Below are positions 1-8,933 of a DNA stretch of 47,039 nucleotides, piece after piece. The position numbers and the translations under genes are program-made. The notes under the pieces were generated by a model. The model had not been told where the DNA came from. It did no database searches and was given only the letters and a program-made list of their open reading frames with translations. Source of the DNA: Acidimicrobiaceae bacterium. Lineage in GTDB: Bacteria > Actinomycetota > Acidimicrobiia > Acidimicrobiales > RAAP-2. The stretch is taken from positions 1-47,039 of the forward strand of contig PKXH01000041.1 of assembly GCA_003133405.1 (NCBI GenBank). The letters are read 5' to 3'. Positions within the stretch are counted from its first letter, which is position 1, and each line of letters begins with the position of its first letter.

Positions 1-652
1 GCACGACTGTCGCGCCCGCGTATGGACCCGCACCACGAGTTGAGGATGCGGTTTCGATAGAAGTGGAGGGTGTTCTCCCCGAGTCGGCCCGGCCAACGAG
101 ATCGGAAGTGACGTCATGTGGCACGGCGTTGCGCTCCTTGACGGCGCGCTCGACGTCCGCACGCACGACGCGTCCGTGGGGACCCGTACCGGAGAGCGAT
201 GTCAGGGAGAGACGAGCGTCCTCGGCGAGCCGGCGAGCGAGTGGGCTGATGTAAAAGCGGCCTCCACCAAGCGACGAATCTGGTTGTTCGTCCGTGGCCA
301 GCGCCGCGACTGGCTTCGCTGGCGGTACTGGCGGCAGTTCGCCCGTTGCATCCTTGGAAGGTAGAAAGACGGACAGTGCCGCCAGGGCGGCGTCGACATC
401 CTCGATGACCTCGCCGGGCTGAGCAATGAGCGCGACGGGATCACCGACGACAACTTCGCTGCCCGCAGTTACCAGAATGCGAACGAGCACGCCCGCGGTT
501 TCAGACGAAAGATCCACCGTCGCCTTATCAGTCTCAATGGTGGCCAGCGAGTCGGCCGGCTCATACGGCTGACCCTCGCCAAACAGCCATTGCGAAAGAG
601 TCGCACTCTGCGAGCCGGCAGCGACCTCCGGCATGCGCAGCAGTTCAGGCAC
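1..652 (-). CDS. 2-oxoacid dehydrogenase E2 (dihydrolipoamide acyltransferase), partial
   Basis: This is the N-terminal part of an acyltransferase subunit; it runs off the left edge with the frame open throughout. Read from a GTG at 652, it begins VPELLRMPEVAAGS and contains a lipoyl domain with the lipoylation motif ETDKATVD (Lys about 43). Then comes an Ala/Pro-rich linker and a peripheral subunit (E3)-binding domain at about residues 119-153 (YISPLARRLAEDA, GTGPHGRVVRADVE). The catalytic domain lies outside the window. The GTG overlaps the stop of the E1 gene by 8 nt, so the two are probably translationally coupled. An internal ATG at 634 would cut into the conserved start of the lipoyl fold and is less likely. 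The family is certain; the exact substrate (pyruvate, branched-chain or acetoin) is not. Confidence 0.88.
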   Translation of the reverse strand, partial: MPELLRMPEVAAGSQSATLSQWLFGEGQPYEPADSLATIETDKATVDLSSETAGVLVRILVTAGSEVVVGDPVALIAQPGEVIEDVDAALAALSVFLPSKDATGELPPVPPAKPVAALATDEQPDSSLGGGRFYISPLARRLAEDARLSLTSLSGTGPHGRVVRADVERAVKERNAVPHDVTSDLVGRADSGRTPSTSIETASSTRGAGPYAGATVV

Positions 653-2882
653 CCCCGTCTCCAAGCATCTCACGCAACTTCGCCGCCACTTCGGCGGTGC
701 CGGCGATCGCCGCCGCTTCCAGGACTTCGCTAATGCTGGGCGACGCAATGCCCCCGGTGACCCGTTCGACGGGGGCATCCAAGAAGTCGAAAAGACGGCG
801 CTGGATCTCATCAACGACCCAACCGCCGTACGAAGTTCCGAGCGGCCCCTGCTCGGCAATCAGCACGCGATTGGTCTTTTGGACGCTCGCGCTGACCGTG
901 TCCCAGTCGAAACTTGCACGATCCAGCCACCGAAGGTCGATCACTTCGGCGTCGGCACCGGTCCACTCGACGGCCTCCAACACATGCTTGGTCATCGCCA
1001 GGTACGAAAGTACGGTGACGGCCGTACCTGTTCGACGAATCGCCGCCTTACCGACAGGAAGGCAGTAATCCCATTCGTCGGGGACCCCCTCGCCGAGGGC
1101 ACCATAGAGTTCGACATGCTCGAGGACAATGACGGGGTCTTCGCATCGCAGCGCGCTGTTCATAAGCCCGACATAGTCGAACGGAGTGGAGGGCGCCACG
1201 ATGCGCCACCCTGGCGAACTGGCGAAGATGCCAGCCGGATCCATCGAGTGTTGGGAGCCGTAGCCGGTCCCCAACGCAACTTTGGTCCGCAGAACGAGGG
1301 GAACGGGATCGCTGCCACCGAACATGTGCCGTGCCTTACCGATCTGGTTGAACAGCTGGTCGGCAGCCACCCAAATGAAGTCGGCGTACATCAATTCCAC
1401 TACGGGCCGATACCGGCCATCGAGAGCGATTCCAGCGGCCAAACCGGTGAAGGCGTTTTCACTGATCGGCGTGCCGAGCACGCGATCCGGGTGTGCCTCG
1501 CTCAGTCCTCGAGTGGCGCCGCTCGTTCCTCCGCTCAAGCGATGAACGTCCTCACCCAACACCACGATGCGGTCGTCGACAGCCATGCGCCGGGCCATTA
1601 CGCCCGAGACGACATCGATGAACTTGACCTCCGCCATGCGACCGGCGAAGTCCTCACGGTCGGCTGTGGGAGCATCGATGAACTCACTCAAGTCACCGCG
1701 CACCCCGACATCCACAAAAGACGGATGGGGCCACTCACCGGGCTTGATACGACGTTGGCCGGGTTTGCCGCCCGGGTGCGGCTCGAGCAACGTGTTCCCG
1801 AGATCGTGCATCAGTTCCCTGGCCCGCCCGGTGAACTGAGACGCCTCCAACTCCGAAAGGATCGACCGGCGCAACAGCTGCTCGGTCAACTGTAGGATCG
1901 GGTCCCGATCTCGCCACGTTTGCTCCTCCTCTTTCGTGCGGTATCGAAATGCGCTTCCAGCAAACGGTCCATTCTGGTGGAAGTACCGGTAGACCTCCGC
2001 CTCGATAAGCGTGGGACCGTTGCCGGCTCGCATACGGTCGACCGCTTTTGACGTGGCGAGGTAGGTGGCCAGTACATTCATGCCGTCGACCTGGAAGCTA
2101 TCGATCCCAAATCCTGGCCCTCGTCCAGAGAGGCGGGGCTCTCCCGTCGACTCGTCCACCGTCGTGGACACTGCATAGCGATTGTTCTCGACGAAGAAAC
2201 ATATCGGAAGGTGCCACGCCGATGCCAAATTGAGGGACTCGAGAGTCGAACCGATGTTGATGGCACCGTCGCCGAAGTAGGTGACCGCGACGGCATCGGT
2301 CGCCGCTTGACGATGGGCCCAGGCCGAGCCGGCCGCGATCGGAACTCCCCCGCCGACGATGGCATTCGTGCCGGTGGCACCCGCCTCCATCCACCGCAGG
2401 TGCATCGAGCCCCCTCGTCCGTGGCTGTACCCGCGGTCGAGACCGCAAATCTCTGCCAAGGTCCTGAGCAGCTCCGCGCGAATCTCGTCGGAGAAATCCT
2501 TGGCAGGGTCGATGCCCTTCGGCTCGACGTGGGCCAGCACCTTGGCCAGGAACTGGTGGTGACCCCGGTGTGAGCCATTGATGGTGTCGCCGTCCTTCAA
2601 AGCGAGGACCGAACCAACTGCCCCACCCTCCTGGCCAATGCTTGAGTGGGCGGGGCCATGCACCAGACCCTCCGCGGCCAACTCCAGCACGTACTCCTCG
2701 AATGTACGGATGACGACTAATTGGCTGAACATGTTCGTAAGTAGCTGCGGTTCGGCGAGGTCCCAGTCCTGTTCGGTCGTCTCGATTCGCTCCCAGAGCG
2801 CCTCGGACTTAAGTGCTCGACTTTGGGGCACGAAACCTCCTCCGGAACGATGTCGCCAGTCTGGCGTGATCAGATTCATCAC
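645..2882 (-). CDS. 2-oxoacid dehydrogenase E1, alpha and beta subunits fused
   Basis: A 745-residue thiamine-diphosphate decarboxylase component in which E1-alpha and E1-beta are one polypeptide. The alpha part (about 45-365) has the ThDP/Mg motif GDGAIN at 204-209 ending in NN at 233-234. After a linker, the beta part (about 417-745) starts VKFIDVVSGVMARRMAVDD and contains GEDV, VLGTPISENAF and the C-terminal transketolase region. It would oxidatively decarboxylate a 2-oxoacid and pass the acyl group to the E2 encoded next, whose GTG overlaps this stop. Separate alpha and beta genes are more usual; fused forms are known in branched-chain and related dehydrogenases. Starts are possible at the GTG at 2882 or the ATG three bases later. 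Substrate specificity cannot be read from the sequence. Confidence 0.9.
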   Translation of the reverse strand: MMNLITPDWRHRSGGGFVPQSRALKSEALWERIETTEQDWDLAEPQLLTNMFSQLVVIRTFEEYVLELAAEGLVHGPAHSSIGQEGGAVGSVLALKDGDTINGSHRGHHQFLAKVLAHVEPKGIDPAKDFSDEIRAELLRTLAEICGLDRGYSHGRGGSMHLRWMEAGATGTNAIVGGGVPIAAGSAWAHRQAATDAVAVTYFGDGAINIGSTLESLNLASAWHLPICFFVENNRYAVSTTVDESTGEPRLSGRGPGFGIDSFQVDGMNVLATYLATSKAVDRMRAGNGPTLIEAEVYRYFHQNGPFAGSAFRYRTKEEEQTWRDRDPILQLTEQLLRRSILSELEASQFTGRARELMHDLGNTLLEPHPGGKPGQRRIKPGEWPHPSFVDVGVRGDLSEFIDAPTADREDFAGRMAEVKFIDVVSGVMARRMAVDDRIVVLGEDVHRLSGGTSGATRGLSEAHPDRVLGTPISENAFTGLAAGIALDGRYRPVVELMYADFIWVAADQLFNQIGKARHMFGGSDPVPLVLRTKVALGTGYGSQHSMDPAGIFASSPGWRIVAPSTPFDYVGLMNSALRCEDPVIVLEHVELYGALGEGVPDEWDYCLPVGKAAIRRTGTAVTVLSYLAMTKHVLEAVEWTGADAEVIDLRWLDRASFDWDTVSASVQKTNRVLIAEQGPLGTSYGGWVVDEIQRRLFDFLDAPVERVTGGIASPSISEVLEAAAIAGTAEVAAKLREMLGDGGA

Positions 2883-3019
2883 GGAAATTTGGACTCAGGC
2901 TAGCAATCATGCAGGTCGTGCCTTTCAAGATGGACTAACGCGCAGATCTCTTCTCGGTACACGAGACCCCGTGCATGTCGACTTCGCGCCGAAACGAAAT
3001 TCCCTAACGACCTTTCGCC

Positions 3020-4621
3020 TCAGTCTCTCGGAAGCGAGATTCCAGCTTTCTCGCGATCCCATGTCTGCTCGTTGAGAGCGTTCTCTCGAAGTTTCACCTT
3101 TTGGGTTCGGAAGGTGACGTCGGTCTTTGGCAGGGCCTCGGCGATCTCGATGTAACGAGGAATCATGAACCGAGGCATGCGCGGAATGAGAAACTCGATC
3201 AATTCGCGCGGTTCGAGCGTTTGGCTCGGCAGCAGGACGACGATCGCCTTCACGTCTTCCTCGCCGAGATCCGAGGGCACCCCGATGACCGCAGACTCCT
3301 GCACCGCGGGGTGGCTGTTGACACCGGCCTCGACCTCGAAGGAGGAGATATTCTCGCCCCGCCGTCGGAGCGCGTCCTTCATTCGATCGACGAAGTAAAA
3401 GTTGCCGTCCTCGTCTTCGCGGAAGGCGTCGCCGGTGTGAAACCATCCGTTACGCCACGCTGCCGCGGTCTTTTCCGGCATCTTCCAGTAGCCCGCGTTG
3501 ATCACCCACGGCTCGGCGGAGCGGACGATGAACTCACCGACGGTGCCGACCGGTACCGGCTCGTCGTGCTCGTTCACGATGCGTACCTCGTAACCCGGCG
3601 GTCCGGTTCGAACACGCCCGCAACTTCGACCATTGGCCAGATTGAACGCATCGGAAGTGAGCGGGACACCGACTTCCGTCATGCCGTAGCCGGTGCCCAC
3701 GCGAACACCAAAGCGGGACTTGAACTCTTCGACATCGGAAATGAGGGGGCCCATGAAGACGCTTTCCAGCGGCGTCTGGGCGTCGTCCGGTTCCGGTGGC
3801 GCCAGCATGAGCAGGGCCGCCACCGGCCCCAGAATCCCCGCGGCCTGACAGTCGTACTCGCGAATGTCGTTCCAAAACTCGGTCACTGAAAAGGTCTCGC
3901 GAATGACGAGATACGCCTGTCGGTCGCCGGTGAAGTACAACATCGACTTTCCTCCCACGTGGCAGGCGGGGAACGTCGAGTAGTAACCGCGTCCGGGCGC
4001 CAGTGAGTCGGCCGGATTGAGTGAGACGACGAATTGGTACAGCTCGGCCCACGGCACCAGTACGCCCTTGGAGGGACCTGTCGTGCCCGACGTGTAGATC
4101 ATCGCGGCGATGTCGTAGTCGCCAGGTCCATCGCCCAGATCGATCGCATCGCCCTCACGGAGGAACTCCTCACCGGTCTGGATGTCGAACGGCAGGTCCG
4201 GAAGCGGTCCACTGGCGTCGGGGACGATAAGACGTTTCAGGTGCACCAACTCACCGGCCACTTGCTCCAACCGGTCAAGATATCGCTCGGAGATGACTGC
4301 CACCTTGGCTTCGCTGTCGTTGAGGGCGTAGGCGAGCATGTGGCCTCGATACATGGTGTTGACCGGCACCTCAATTGCCCGAAGCCAAGCCACCCCGAGC
4401 CACACGTCGTAGCACTCGAATGAGTTGGGAACCATCGTAAAGACCATGTCGCCCGCTACCACCCCCAGCCGGGCATATCCTCGAGCCCACCGCGTCACTT
4501 GCTCATGCAACTCGCGATACGAGCGTCGGCGACCGCCCACGTCGACCATCGCGAGCGCGTCGGGAGTGCGCTCGGCAAGCTCCTGAAGCCTTTGAGGGAG
4601 GAGATTACTTCTGTCAACCAT
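3020..4621 (-). CDS. AMP-binding acyl-CoA synthetase (ligase)
   Basis: A 533-residue member of the ANL superfamily that would adenylate a carboxylic acid and transfer it to CoA. The P-loop-like motif MIYTSGTTGPSKG is at about 174-186, followed by GTGYGMTE (A5), GWFHTGDAF (A7) and DRMKDALRRRGENIS (A8), so both domains are present at normal length. The C-terminal A10 region reads LPKTDVTFRTQKVKL, where most members have a catalytic Gly-Lys; an Arg occupies the neighbourhood instead. The ATG has an AGGAG sequence upstream. The gene lies between the amidase gene and the E1/E2 genes on the same strand, so its acid substrate may be an amidase product. It resembles CaiC-type ligases, but the substrate is not determinable. 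Confidence 0.88.
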   Translation of the reverse strand: MVDRSNLLPQRLQELAERTPDALAMVDVGGRRRSYRELHEQVTRWARGYARLGVVAGDMVFTMVPNSFECYDVWLGVAWLRAIEVPVNTMYRGHMLAYALNDSEAKVAVISERYLDRLEQVAGELVHLKRLIVPDASGPLPDLPFDIQTGEEFLREGDAIDLGDGPGDYDIAAMIYTSGTTGPSKGVLVPWAELYQFVVSLNPADSLAPGRGYYSTFPACHVGGKSMLYFTGDRQAYLVIRETFSVTEFWNDIREYDCQAAGILGPVAALLMLAPPEPDDAQTPLESVFMGPLISDVEEFKSRFGVRVGTGYGMTEVGVPLTSDAFNLANGRSCGRVRTGPPGYEVRIVNEHDEPVPVGTVGEFIVRSAEPWVINAGYWKMPEKTAAAWRNGWFHTGDAFREDEDGNFYFVDRMKDALRRRGENISSFEVEAGVNSHPAVQESAVIGVPSDLGEEDVKAIVVLLPSQTLEPRELIEFLIPRMPRFMIPRYIEIAEALPKTDVTFRTQKVKLRENALNEQTWDREKAGISLPRD

Positions 4622-4918
4622 CCATCAACTCCTGCGTGATCTGGTTGTATGAAAGTGCCAGCCTACTGCGCGACCGCTCGCCGCTATAAATATCGCGAGG
4701 GCCGAATGGTCGACGTCGCGCGATCAATAGAAGCAGTGCTCGTCGAGTCATCAGCGAACCCATTTTCCAACTCGTCGAAGGGAAGAGAACGTCGCCACGG
4801 CGAATGCTAACTTGCTCATCGCGCGCCGAGTCCTTAGCGACCGTTACTCACGCGTGGTGCGTTAAGCGTTGTCGGGGAATTCAAAATCGGTGATGACCAA
4901 AAATCAAGGCGCACGTGA

Positions 4919-6319
4919 TTACTCAACTGCCACTGACGGCACGGCTCGATGCCAGTCCGTGATGTGTTGGTAGGCGTCGCCAAAGGCGAGGACGCGCGCC
5001 TCGTCCCAGGGTCCTGCCGACACCTGCATCCCGACCGGCAACCCGGCGTCGGTGAAGCCAATGGGAACCGACATGGTCGGGAACCCGAGACCATTCCAAA
5101 CGGCGGTGAACACCGGCAGCGTCAGTGCAGTGGTGAAATCGAGCCCCGCCACCGGCGGCGCACCCGCTCCGGCGGTCAGTCCCACGATCACGTCCACGGA
5201 TTGCAACAGATCCAGCACCTCTCGACGGCCAGCACGACGGACCCGCTGGGACTGCACGTAGTCGACGGCCGAGTAGAACGCCCCCGTCGTGACCATCGCG
5301 CGGGTATAGACCCCGTAGTCCGCCCATCGACGTTGCAGGTTGGCCTGGTGGTAGGTGAACGCCTCGGCAAACGTCGTGATGATGGTGGCCTCGTTGACCG
5401 GATCCCACAGGCTCATCGAAACCTCGACGACCTCGGCGCCGGCCTTGGCGAGCGTGTCGATTGCTGCCTCGAGACAAGCGGCGGCACTCGGATCCACCAG
5501 GGGGGCCCGGGAATGGTGGTCCCGCTCGACGCCGATTCGCAAGCCCTTCACCGAGCCAGTGAGGGCCTTGGTGTAGTCCGGCACCACGACGTCGGCCGAG
5601 CAGTCATCGGAAGGGTCGAAGCCCGCCATCGCGTTAAGCATCAAGGCGCAATCGCGTGCCGTGCGGGCGATCGGACCGACGTGGTCGAGCGTGGAGGCGA
5701 GCGGGACGCAACCCGACTTCGGCACTCTTCCCCACGTCGGCTTCAGGCCGGTGACACCACACAGTGCTGAAGGCATCCGGATGCTGCCCCCCGTGTCGGT
5801 CCCGACGCCGCCAAAAAAGATCCCGGCGGCGACGCCGTTCGCCGTGCCCGAACTCGACCCGCCGGCCCACGCCGTGGTCAGCCAGGGATTGCGCGGCACC
5901 GGAAAGGGTTGGGTCGGATCGGGTAGTCCAATGGCGAACTCCATGGTCGACGTCTTGCCGGTCAACACAGCTCCAGCGTGGCGCAGCCGAGCCACCACCG
6001 TGGCGTCACCGCGCTGACCCCATGCAGGATCCAAAACGAGGCTCTGGGCAGTGGTCGGACAGTCGGCCGTGGAGAGGATGTCCTTCACGGCGAGCGGGAT
6101 GCCCTGCAGCGGACCGCGATCTTTCCCCAGTCGAAAGTCCTCATCGGCTTGGGCAGCCGCCGCCAGGGCCGACTCGTCGCAACGAAACAAATAGGTGCCT
6201 AACTGCGCGTCGAGCCGGTCCGCTCGGGCGAACGTCTCCTCGGTCAACTCGACACTCGATAGTTGGTGGGCCCGAAGAGCGGCCCCCGCCTCCGCGATGG
6301 TGAGGGGGTAGTCGCTCAC
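4919..6319 (-). CDS. Amidase signature (AS) family hydrolase, AtzE/GatA-like
   Basis: A 466-residue amidase with a complete Ser-cisSer-Lys triad: Lys79 in AVKDI, cis-Ser155 in GGSSSGTANG and the nucleophile Ser179 in GTDTGGSIRMPSALCG. The 24-residue spacing of the two serines is typical of the family. It would hydrolyse a carboxamide or carbamoyl bond in the cytoplasm. The GTG start overlaps the stop of the small gene upstream in the sequence GTGA, which indicates translational coupling. AtzE-type amidases need the small DUF4089 partner AtzG, so the arrangement suggests an AtzEG-like complex rather than a GatCAB subunit; no GatB is present. The substrate is unknown. Confidence 0.9.
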   Translation of the reverse strand: MSDYPLTIAEAGAALRAHQLSSVELTEETFARADRLDAQLGTYLFRCDESALAAAAQADEDFRLGKDRGPLQGIPLAVKDILSTADCPTTAQSLVLDPAWGQRGDATVVARLRHAGAVLTGKTSTMEFAIGLPDPTQPFPVPRNPWLTTAWAGGSSSGTANGVAAGIFFGGVGTDTGGSIRMPSALCGVTGLKPTWGRVPKSGCVPLASTLDHVGPIARTARDCALMLNAMAGFDPSDDCSADVVVPDYTKALTGSVKGLRIGVERDHHSRAPLVDPSAAACLEAAIDTLAKAGAEVVEVSMSLWDPVNEATIITTFAEAFTYHQANLQRRWADYGVYTRAMVTTGAFYSAVDYVQSQRVRRAGRREVLDLLQSVDVIVGLTAGAGAPPVAGLDFTTALTLPVFTAVWNGLGFPTMSVPIGFTDAGLPVGMQVSAGPWDEARVLAFGDAYQHITDWHRAVPSVAVE

Positions 6320-6477
6320 GCTTCGAAGCCCTGCTCGACGGTATATATGGTGTCGGCTCTTGATCGCAATATCGGATACATCATCTCGAAAAAGGCGACT
6401 TCATCTCCTGACGGGGCGAGTCCCGCCGCCGTCAGCAACTCCCGGGCAAGGTTGTCGGCGGGCACGGTGTCAGACAT
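6316..6477 (-). CDS. Small DUF4089/AtzG-like partner of the amidase
   Basis: A 53-residue protein starting MSDTVPADNLAREL and ending VEQGFEA. It has a good ribosome-binding site (AAAGGAG) eight bases before the ATG, and its stop overlaps the GTG of the downstream amidase by 4 nt. The sequence is largely helical in character, with a Leu/Ala-rich first helix and a second segment around FFEMMYPILRSR. Size, position and helix pattern match the AtzG/DUF4089 proteins that stabilise AtzE-type amidases (also related to GatC). The family call is my inference from context and pattern; that the gene is translated is well supported by the RBS and the overlap. Confidence 0.6.
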   Translation of the reverse strand: MSDTVPADNLARELLTAAGLAPSGDEVAFFEMMYPILRSRADTIYTVEQGFEA

Positions 6478-6505
6478 CGTCGACTCCTTTCGTTTTTCGC
6501 TAAGT

Positions 6506-6517
6506 GAACTATAGTTC
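6506..6517. promoter_or_regulatory. Perfect palindrome in divergent promoter region
   Basis: GAACTATAGTTC is a perfect 12-bp inverted repeat between the leftward amidase operon and the rightward TIGR03084/CoA-transferase operon. Its centre, TATAGT, could serve as a -10 element on either strand; on the minus strand TTCAAA lies 16 bp before it. This looks like an operator over shared promoter elements. No regulator gene lies next to it. Confidence 0.5.
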
Positions 6518-6542
6518 GAACAAGCGCCATTTGAAGGGCGAT

Positions 6543-7349
6543 GTGGACACCAGCCAAGATCGAGTCAGATACCAGCGTCTCGGCGACGACCTCGTCGCCG
6601 AAGAAGAAGCCCTCGACGACATCGTCGTTGGCATCGACGACGCGAGTTGGGCTGTGGCCACACCAGCCCAAGGCTGGGACGTCCATGATCAGATCGCACA
6701 CTTAGCGGCCAGCGAGGACCTGGCCGCGCTGGCCGCTTCAGACCCCTTAGCCTTCGGGGCCGAACTCACGAGGCTGCTGTCCAGTCCAGACGGCCCCGAG
6801 TTGGAACACCTCCAACGAACCCGAGCAATGACACCGAGTGAGGTACTCAGGTGGTGGAGGACGGCGCGGTCGCGCACCGTCGCTGCTCTATGGACCCACG
6901 ACCCGACCGATCGACTGCCGTGGGCCGGTCCCGACATGAGTGCGATGTCATTCGCGAGCGCCCGACTCATGGAGACATGGGCGCACGGCCAAGACATCGT
7001 CGATGCCCTGGGGATCGAGCGGATGCCAACAGACCGCCTCTTCCACGTCGCCCTGCTGGGAGTCCGGACCCGCCGTTTCTCATACGTCAACCGGGGATTG
7101 CCCTTTCCCGTTGGGGAGGTGCGAGTCGAACTGCTATCCCCGAGCGGGCGCCGATGGGTCTGGGGTGACGCGGGGGCGATGGACCGAGTCACCGGTCCCG
7201 CGCTCGACTTCTGTCTGGTAGTGACCCAGCGCCGATGGGTGGGCGACACCAATCTCGATGTCATCGGCGACGCGGCCAACGAGTGGATGGCGATCGCGCA
7301 GACCTTCGCCGGGCCGCCAACAGACTCTCGAACGGCGCGGGAACCTTGA
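6543..7349 (+). CDS. TIGR03084-family DinB/maleylpyruvate-isomerase-like protein
   Basis: A 268-residue protein from the GTG at 6543. A more upstream GTG (6504) would place the palindrome at 6506-6517 inside the gene and has no RBS, whereas GAAGGGCG precedes 6543. The N-terminal four-helix part contains TPAQGWDVHDQIAHLAASED, the typical DinB/MDMPI metal-binding helix with His. A second motif, MSFASARLMETWAHGQDIVDALG, supplies further His residues. This matches the actinobacterial TIGR03084 family, related to mycothiol-dependent maleylpyruvate isomerases, whose function is not established. It overlaps the CoA-transferase gene by 4 nt (TTGA), so the two are probably made together. Confidence 0.75.
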   Translation: MDTSQDRVRYQRLGDDLVAEEEALDDIVVGIDDASWAVATPAQGWDVHDQIAHLAASEDLAALAASDPLAFGAELTRLLSSPDGPELEHLQRTRAMTPSEVLRWWRTARSRTVAALWTHDPTDRLPWAGPDMSAMSFASARLMETWAHGQDIVDALGIERMPTDRLFHVALLGVRTRRFSYVNRGLPFPVGEVRVELLSPSGRRWVWGDAGAMDRVTGPALDFCLVVTQRRWVGDTNLDVIGDAANEWMAIAQTFAGPPTDSRTAREP

Positions 7350-8629
7350 TCAAAGCGAACGAGCCACTCGCCGGACTGCGCGTCATCGAAATGACCACTG
7401 GCGTCCTGGGCCCCATGTGCGGTGTCCACCTCTCGGACATGGGCGCGGAAGTGATAAAGGTGGAGCCACCCGAAGGCGACCTGACCCGCTACTTTCGCGG
7501 CGTGGCTAATCCGCTCCCGGCCGGAGCGGCCGGTCCAATGTTTAGCGCCGTCAATCGGGGCAAGCGGTCTGTGGTCCTCGACGCCATGTCGCCGCTCGGC
7601 CAGTCCGCGCTTCGTCAGTTGCTCACCACCGCTGATGTCTTCCTCAGCAACTTCCGACATGAAGCCCTCGAACGGCTCGGCCTTGATGAGAGGACCCTTC
7701 GAGCGACGAACCAGCGACTCGTCTACGCCGTTGCGTCCGGGTTCGGCGCCGCCGGTCCCGACGCCGGCAAGTCAATGGTCGACGGCTCGGGCCAGGCGCG
7801 CGGCGGCCTCACCGCCGTCACGGGTCACGCCGGTGAACAGACGCTGGCCGGCCCGGTCATCGCCGACTCGGCCGGTGCGCTGCTCTTGGCCCTCGGGGTT
7901 ATGACGGCCCTCGTGTCTCGCGAGCGCTACGCCGTCGGTCAGCGGGTCGACACTTCGGCGCTGGCGGGCCAGTTGTGGCTGCAGTCGTGGGAGTTGGCGC
8001 ACACGTCGATGACGGGCTATGTCCCGGTCGCCCAAGGGCCGCATCACCCGATCTTCGCCGGGGTGTACGGACTGTACCGGACCGCCGACGGTCGAGGGCT
8101 CTTCATCGCCAACGTCGCCAGCCCCGAAAGTTGGCGGGCCTTCTGCGCATTTGGCGAGATCCCCGAGGCGTGCGACGACCCCCGTTGGGACAGCAATCAG
8201 AAGCGGGCCAGCTTCGACCCGACCGTACCGGTCGATCAGGTCAATGAGCTGCGTCCGCATATCACGGCCGCCGTCGCGCGCCGAACCTTGGCCGAATGGG
8301 AAGCGTTTCTCGATGCGCACGCCGACATCATCTTTCAGCGGGTCCAGGACTACGGCGAAGTACTGCGGGACCCACAGGTCGTGGCCAATGGCTACCTGGC
8401 CGACGTTGAGGTGTTCGGCGCCGGCTCCCACCGCCTGGTGGGTAACCTCGTCGGACTTTCGGAGACGCCCGGATCGGTCAAAGGTGGGCCCCCATCGCTC
8501 GGCCAAGACACCGACGCCGCATTAGCCGAGGTCGGCTGTTCGCCCGAGGAGGTGGCAGCGGTGCAGACCGAGGCGGCGAATTCATTGAGCCGGAAATCTC
8601 CGAAGATGCATCTCAAGCCAACCGACTGA
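7346..8629 (+). CDS. Class III CoA transferase (CaiB/BaiF family)
   Basis: A family III CoA transferase, which moves CoA between an acyl-CoA donor and a carboxylate acceptor. The conserved start PLAGLRVIEMTTGVLGP, the strand/turn LSDMGAEVIKVEPPEGDLTR and the RGKRSVVLD segment identify it. The frame is open from 7235, but the conserved N-terminus fits the TTG at 7346, which overlaps the preceding stop in TTGA; this gives 427 residues, normal for the family. The active-site Asp region is around YAVASGFGAAGPDAGKSM. Coupling to the TIGR03084 gene and the facing ligase gene suggest alternative ways to activate the same acid. The CoA donor and acceptor are unknown. Confidence 0.88.
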   Translation: MIKANEPLAGLRVIEMTTGVLGPMCGVHLSDMGAEVIKVEPPEGDLTRYFRGVANPLPAGAAGPMFSAVNRGKRSVVLDAMSPLGQSALRQLLTTADVFLSNFRHEALERLGLDERTLRATNQRLVYAVASGFGAAGPDAGKSMVDGSGQARGGLTAVTGHAGEQTLAGPVIADSAGALLLALGVMTALVSRERYAVGQRVDTSALAGQLWLQSWELAHTSMTGYVPVAQGPHHPIFAGVYGLYRTADGRGLFIANVASPESWRAFCAFGEIPEACDDPRWDSNQKRASFDPTVPVDQVNELRPHITAAVARRTLAEWEAFLDAHADIIFQRVQDYGEVLRDPQVVANGYLADVEVFGAGSHRLVGNLVGLSETPGSVKGGPPSLGQDTDAALAEVGCSPEEVAAVQTEAANSLSRKSPKMHLKPTD

Positions 8630-8933
8630 GCTGCTCGGGCGCTATGACGCGTCTAGTTTCACCAGAATCATTCGACAACGAGTCCAACACTTGAACTGTT
8701 CGATCGTGCAACTAAGACCGCGGTCGCTCGTGAACTCGACGTTCGCCGCGATGGCGTGAGTCGCCGGTAGGAAGAATGGACGCGTGGCGAAACTTCTCCG
8801 CTGAAGCGTGCGGACCGGCCCACTCGAAGGAACAGAGTTGCCGTTGCATTGTGCACTTTCGAAAGTTGTGCGAACGCCAGAAGAGTACACTTCCGGTGTT
8901 AGCGTCATCCCCTGCAGCAAAGGAGGTGGGTTC
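8630..8933. other. Intergenic region with a 12-bp palindrome
   Basis: No gene is apparent. The perfect palindrome ACTTTCGAAAGT at 8855-8866 lies 67 bp before the aminotransferase ATG and is a candidate operator. I see no convincing paired -35 and -10 elements or terminator. Confidence 0.4.

Noticed and set aside
633-1895. Long plus-strand frame of 420 codons
   Set aside because: It is antisense to the E1 gene, whose motifs are complete; the plus-strand reading has no domain and no RBS.
7235-7345. Upstream extension of the CoA transferase
   Set aside because: It overlaps the TIGR03084 gene in another frame, and the family start matches the TTG at 7346.
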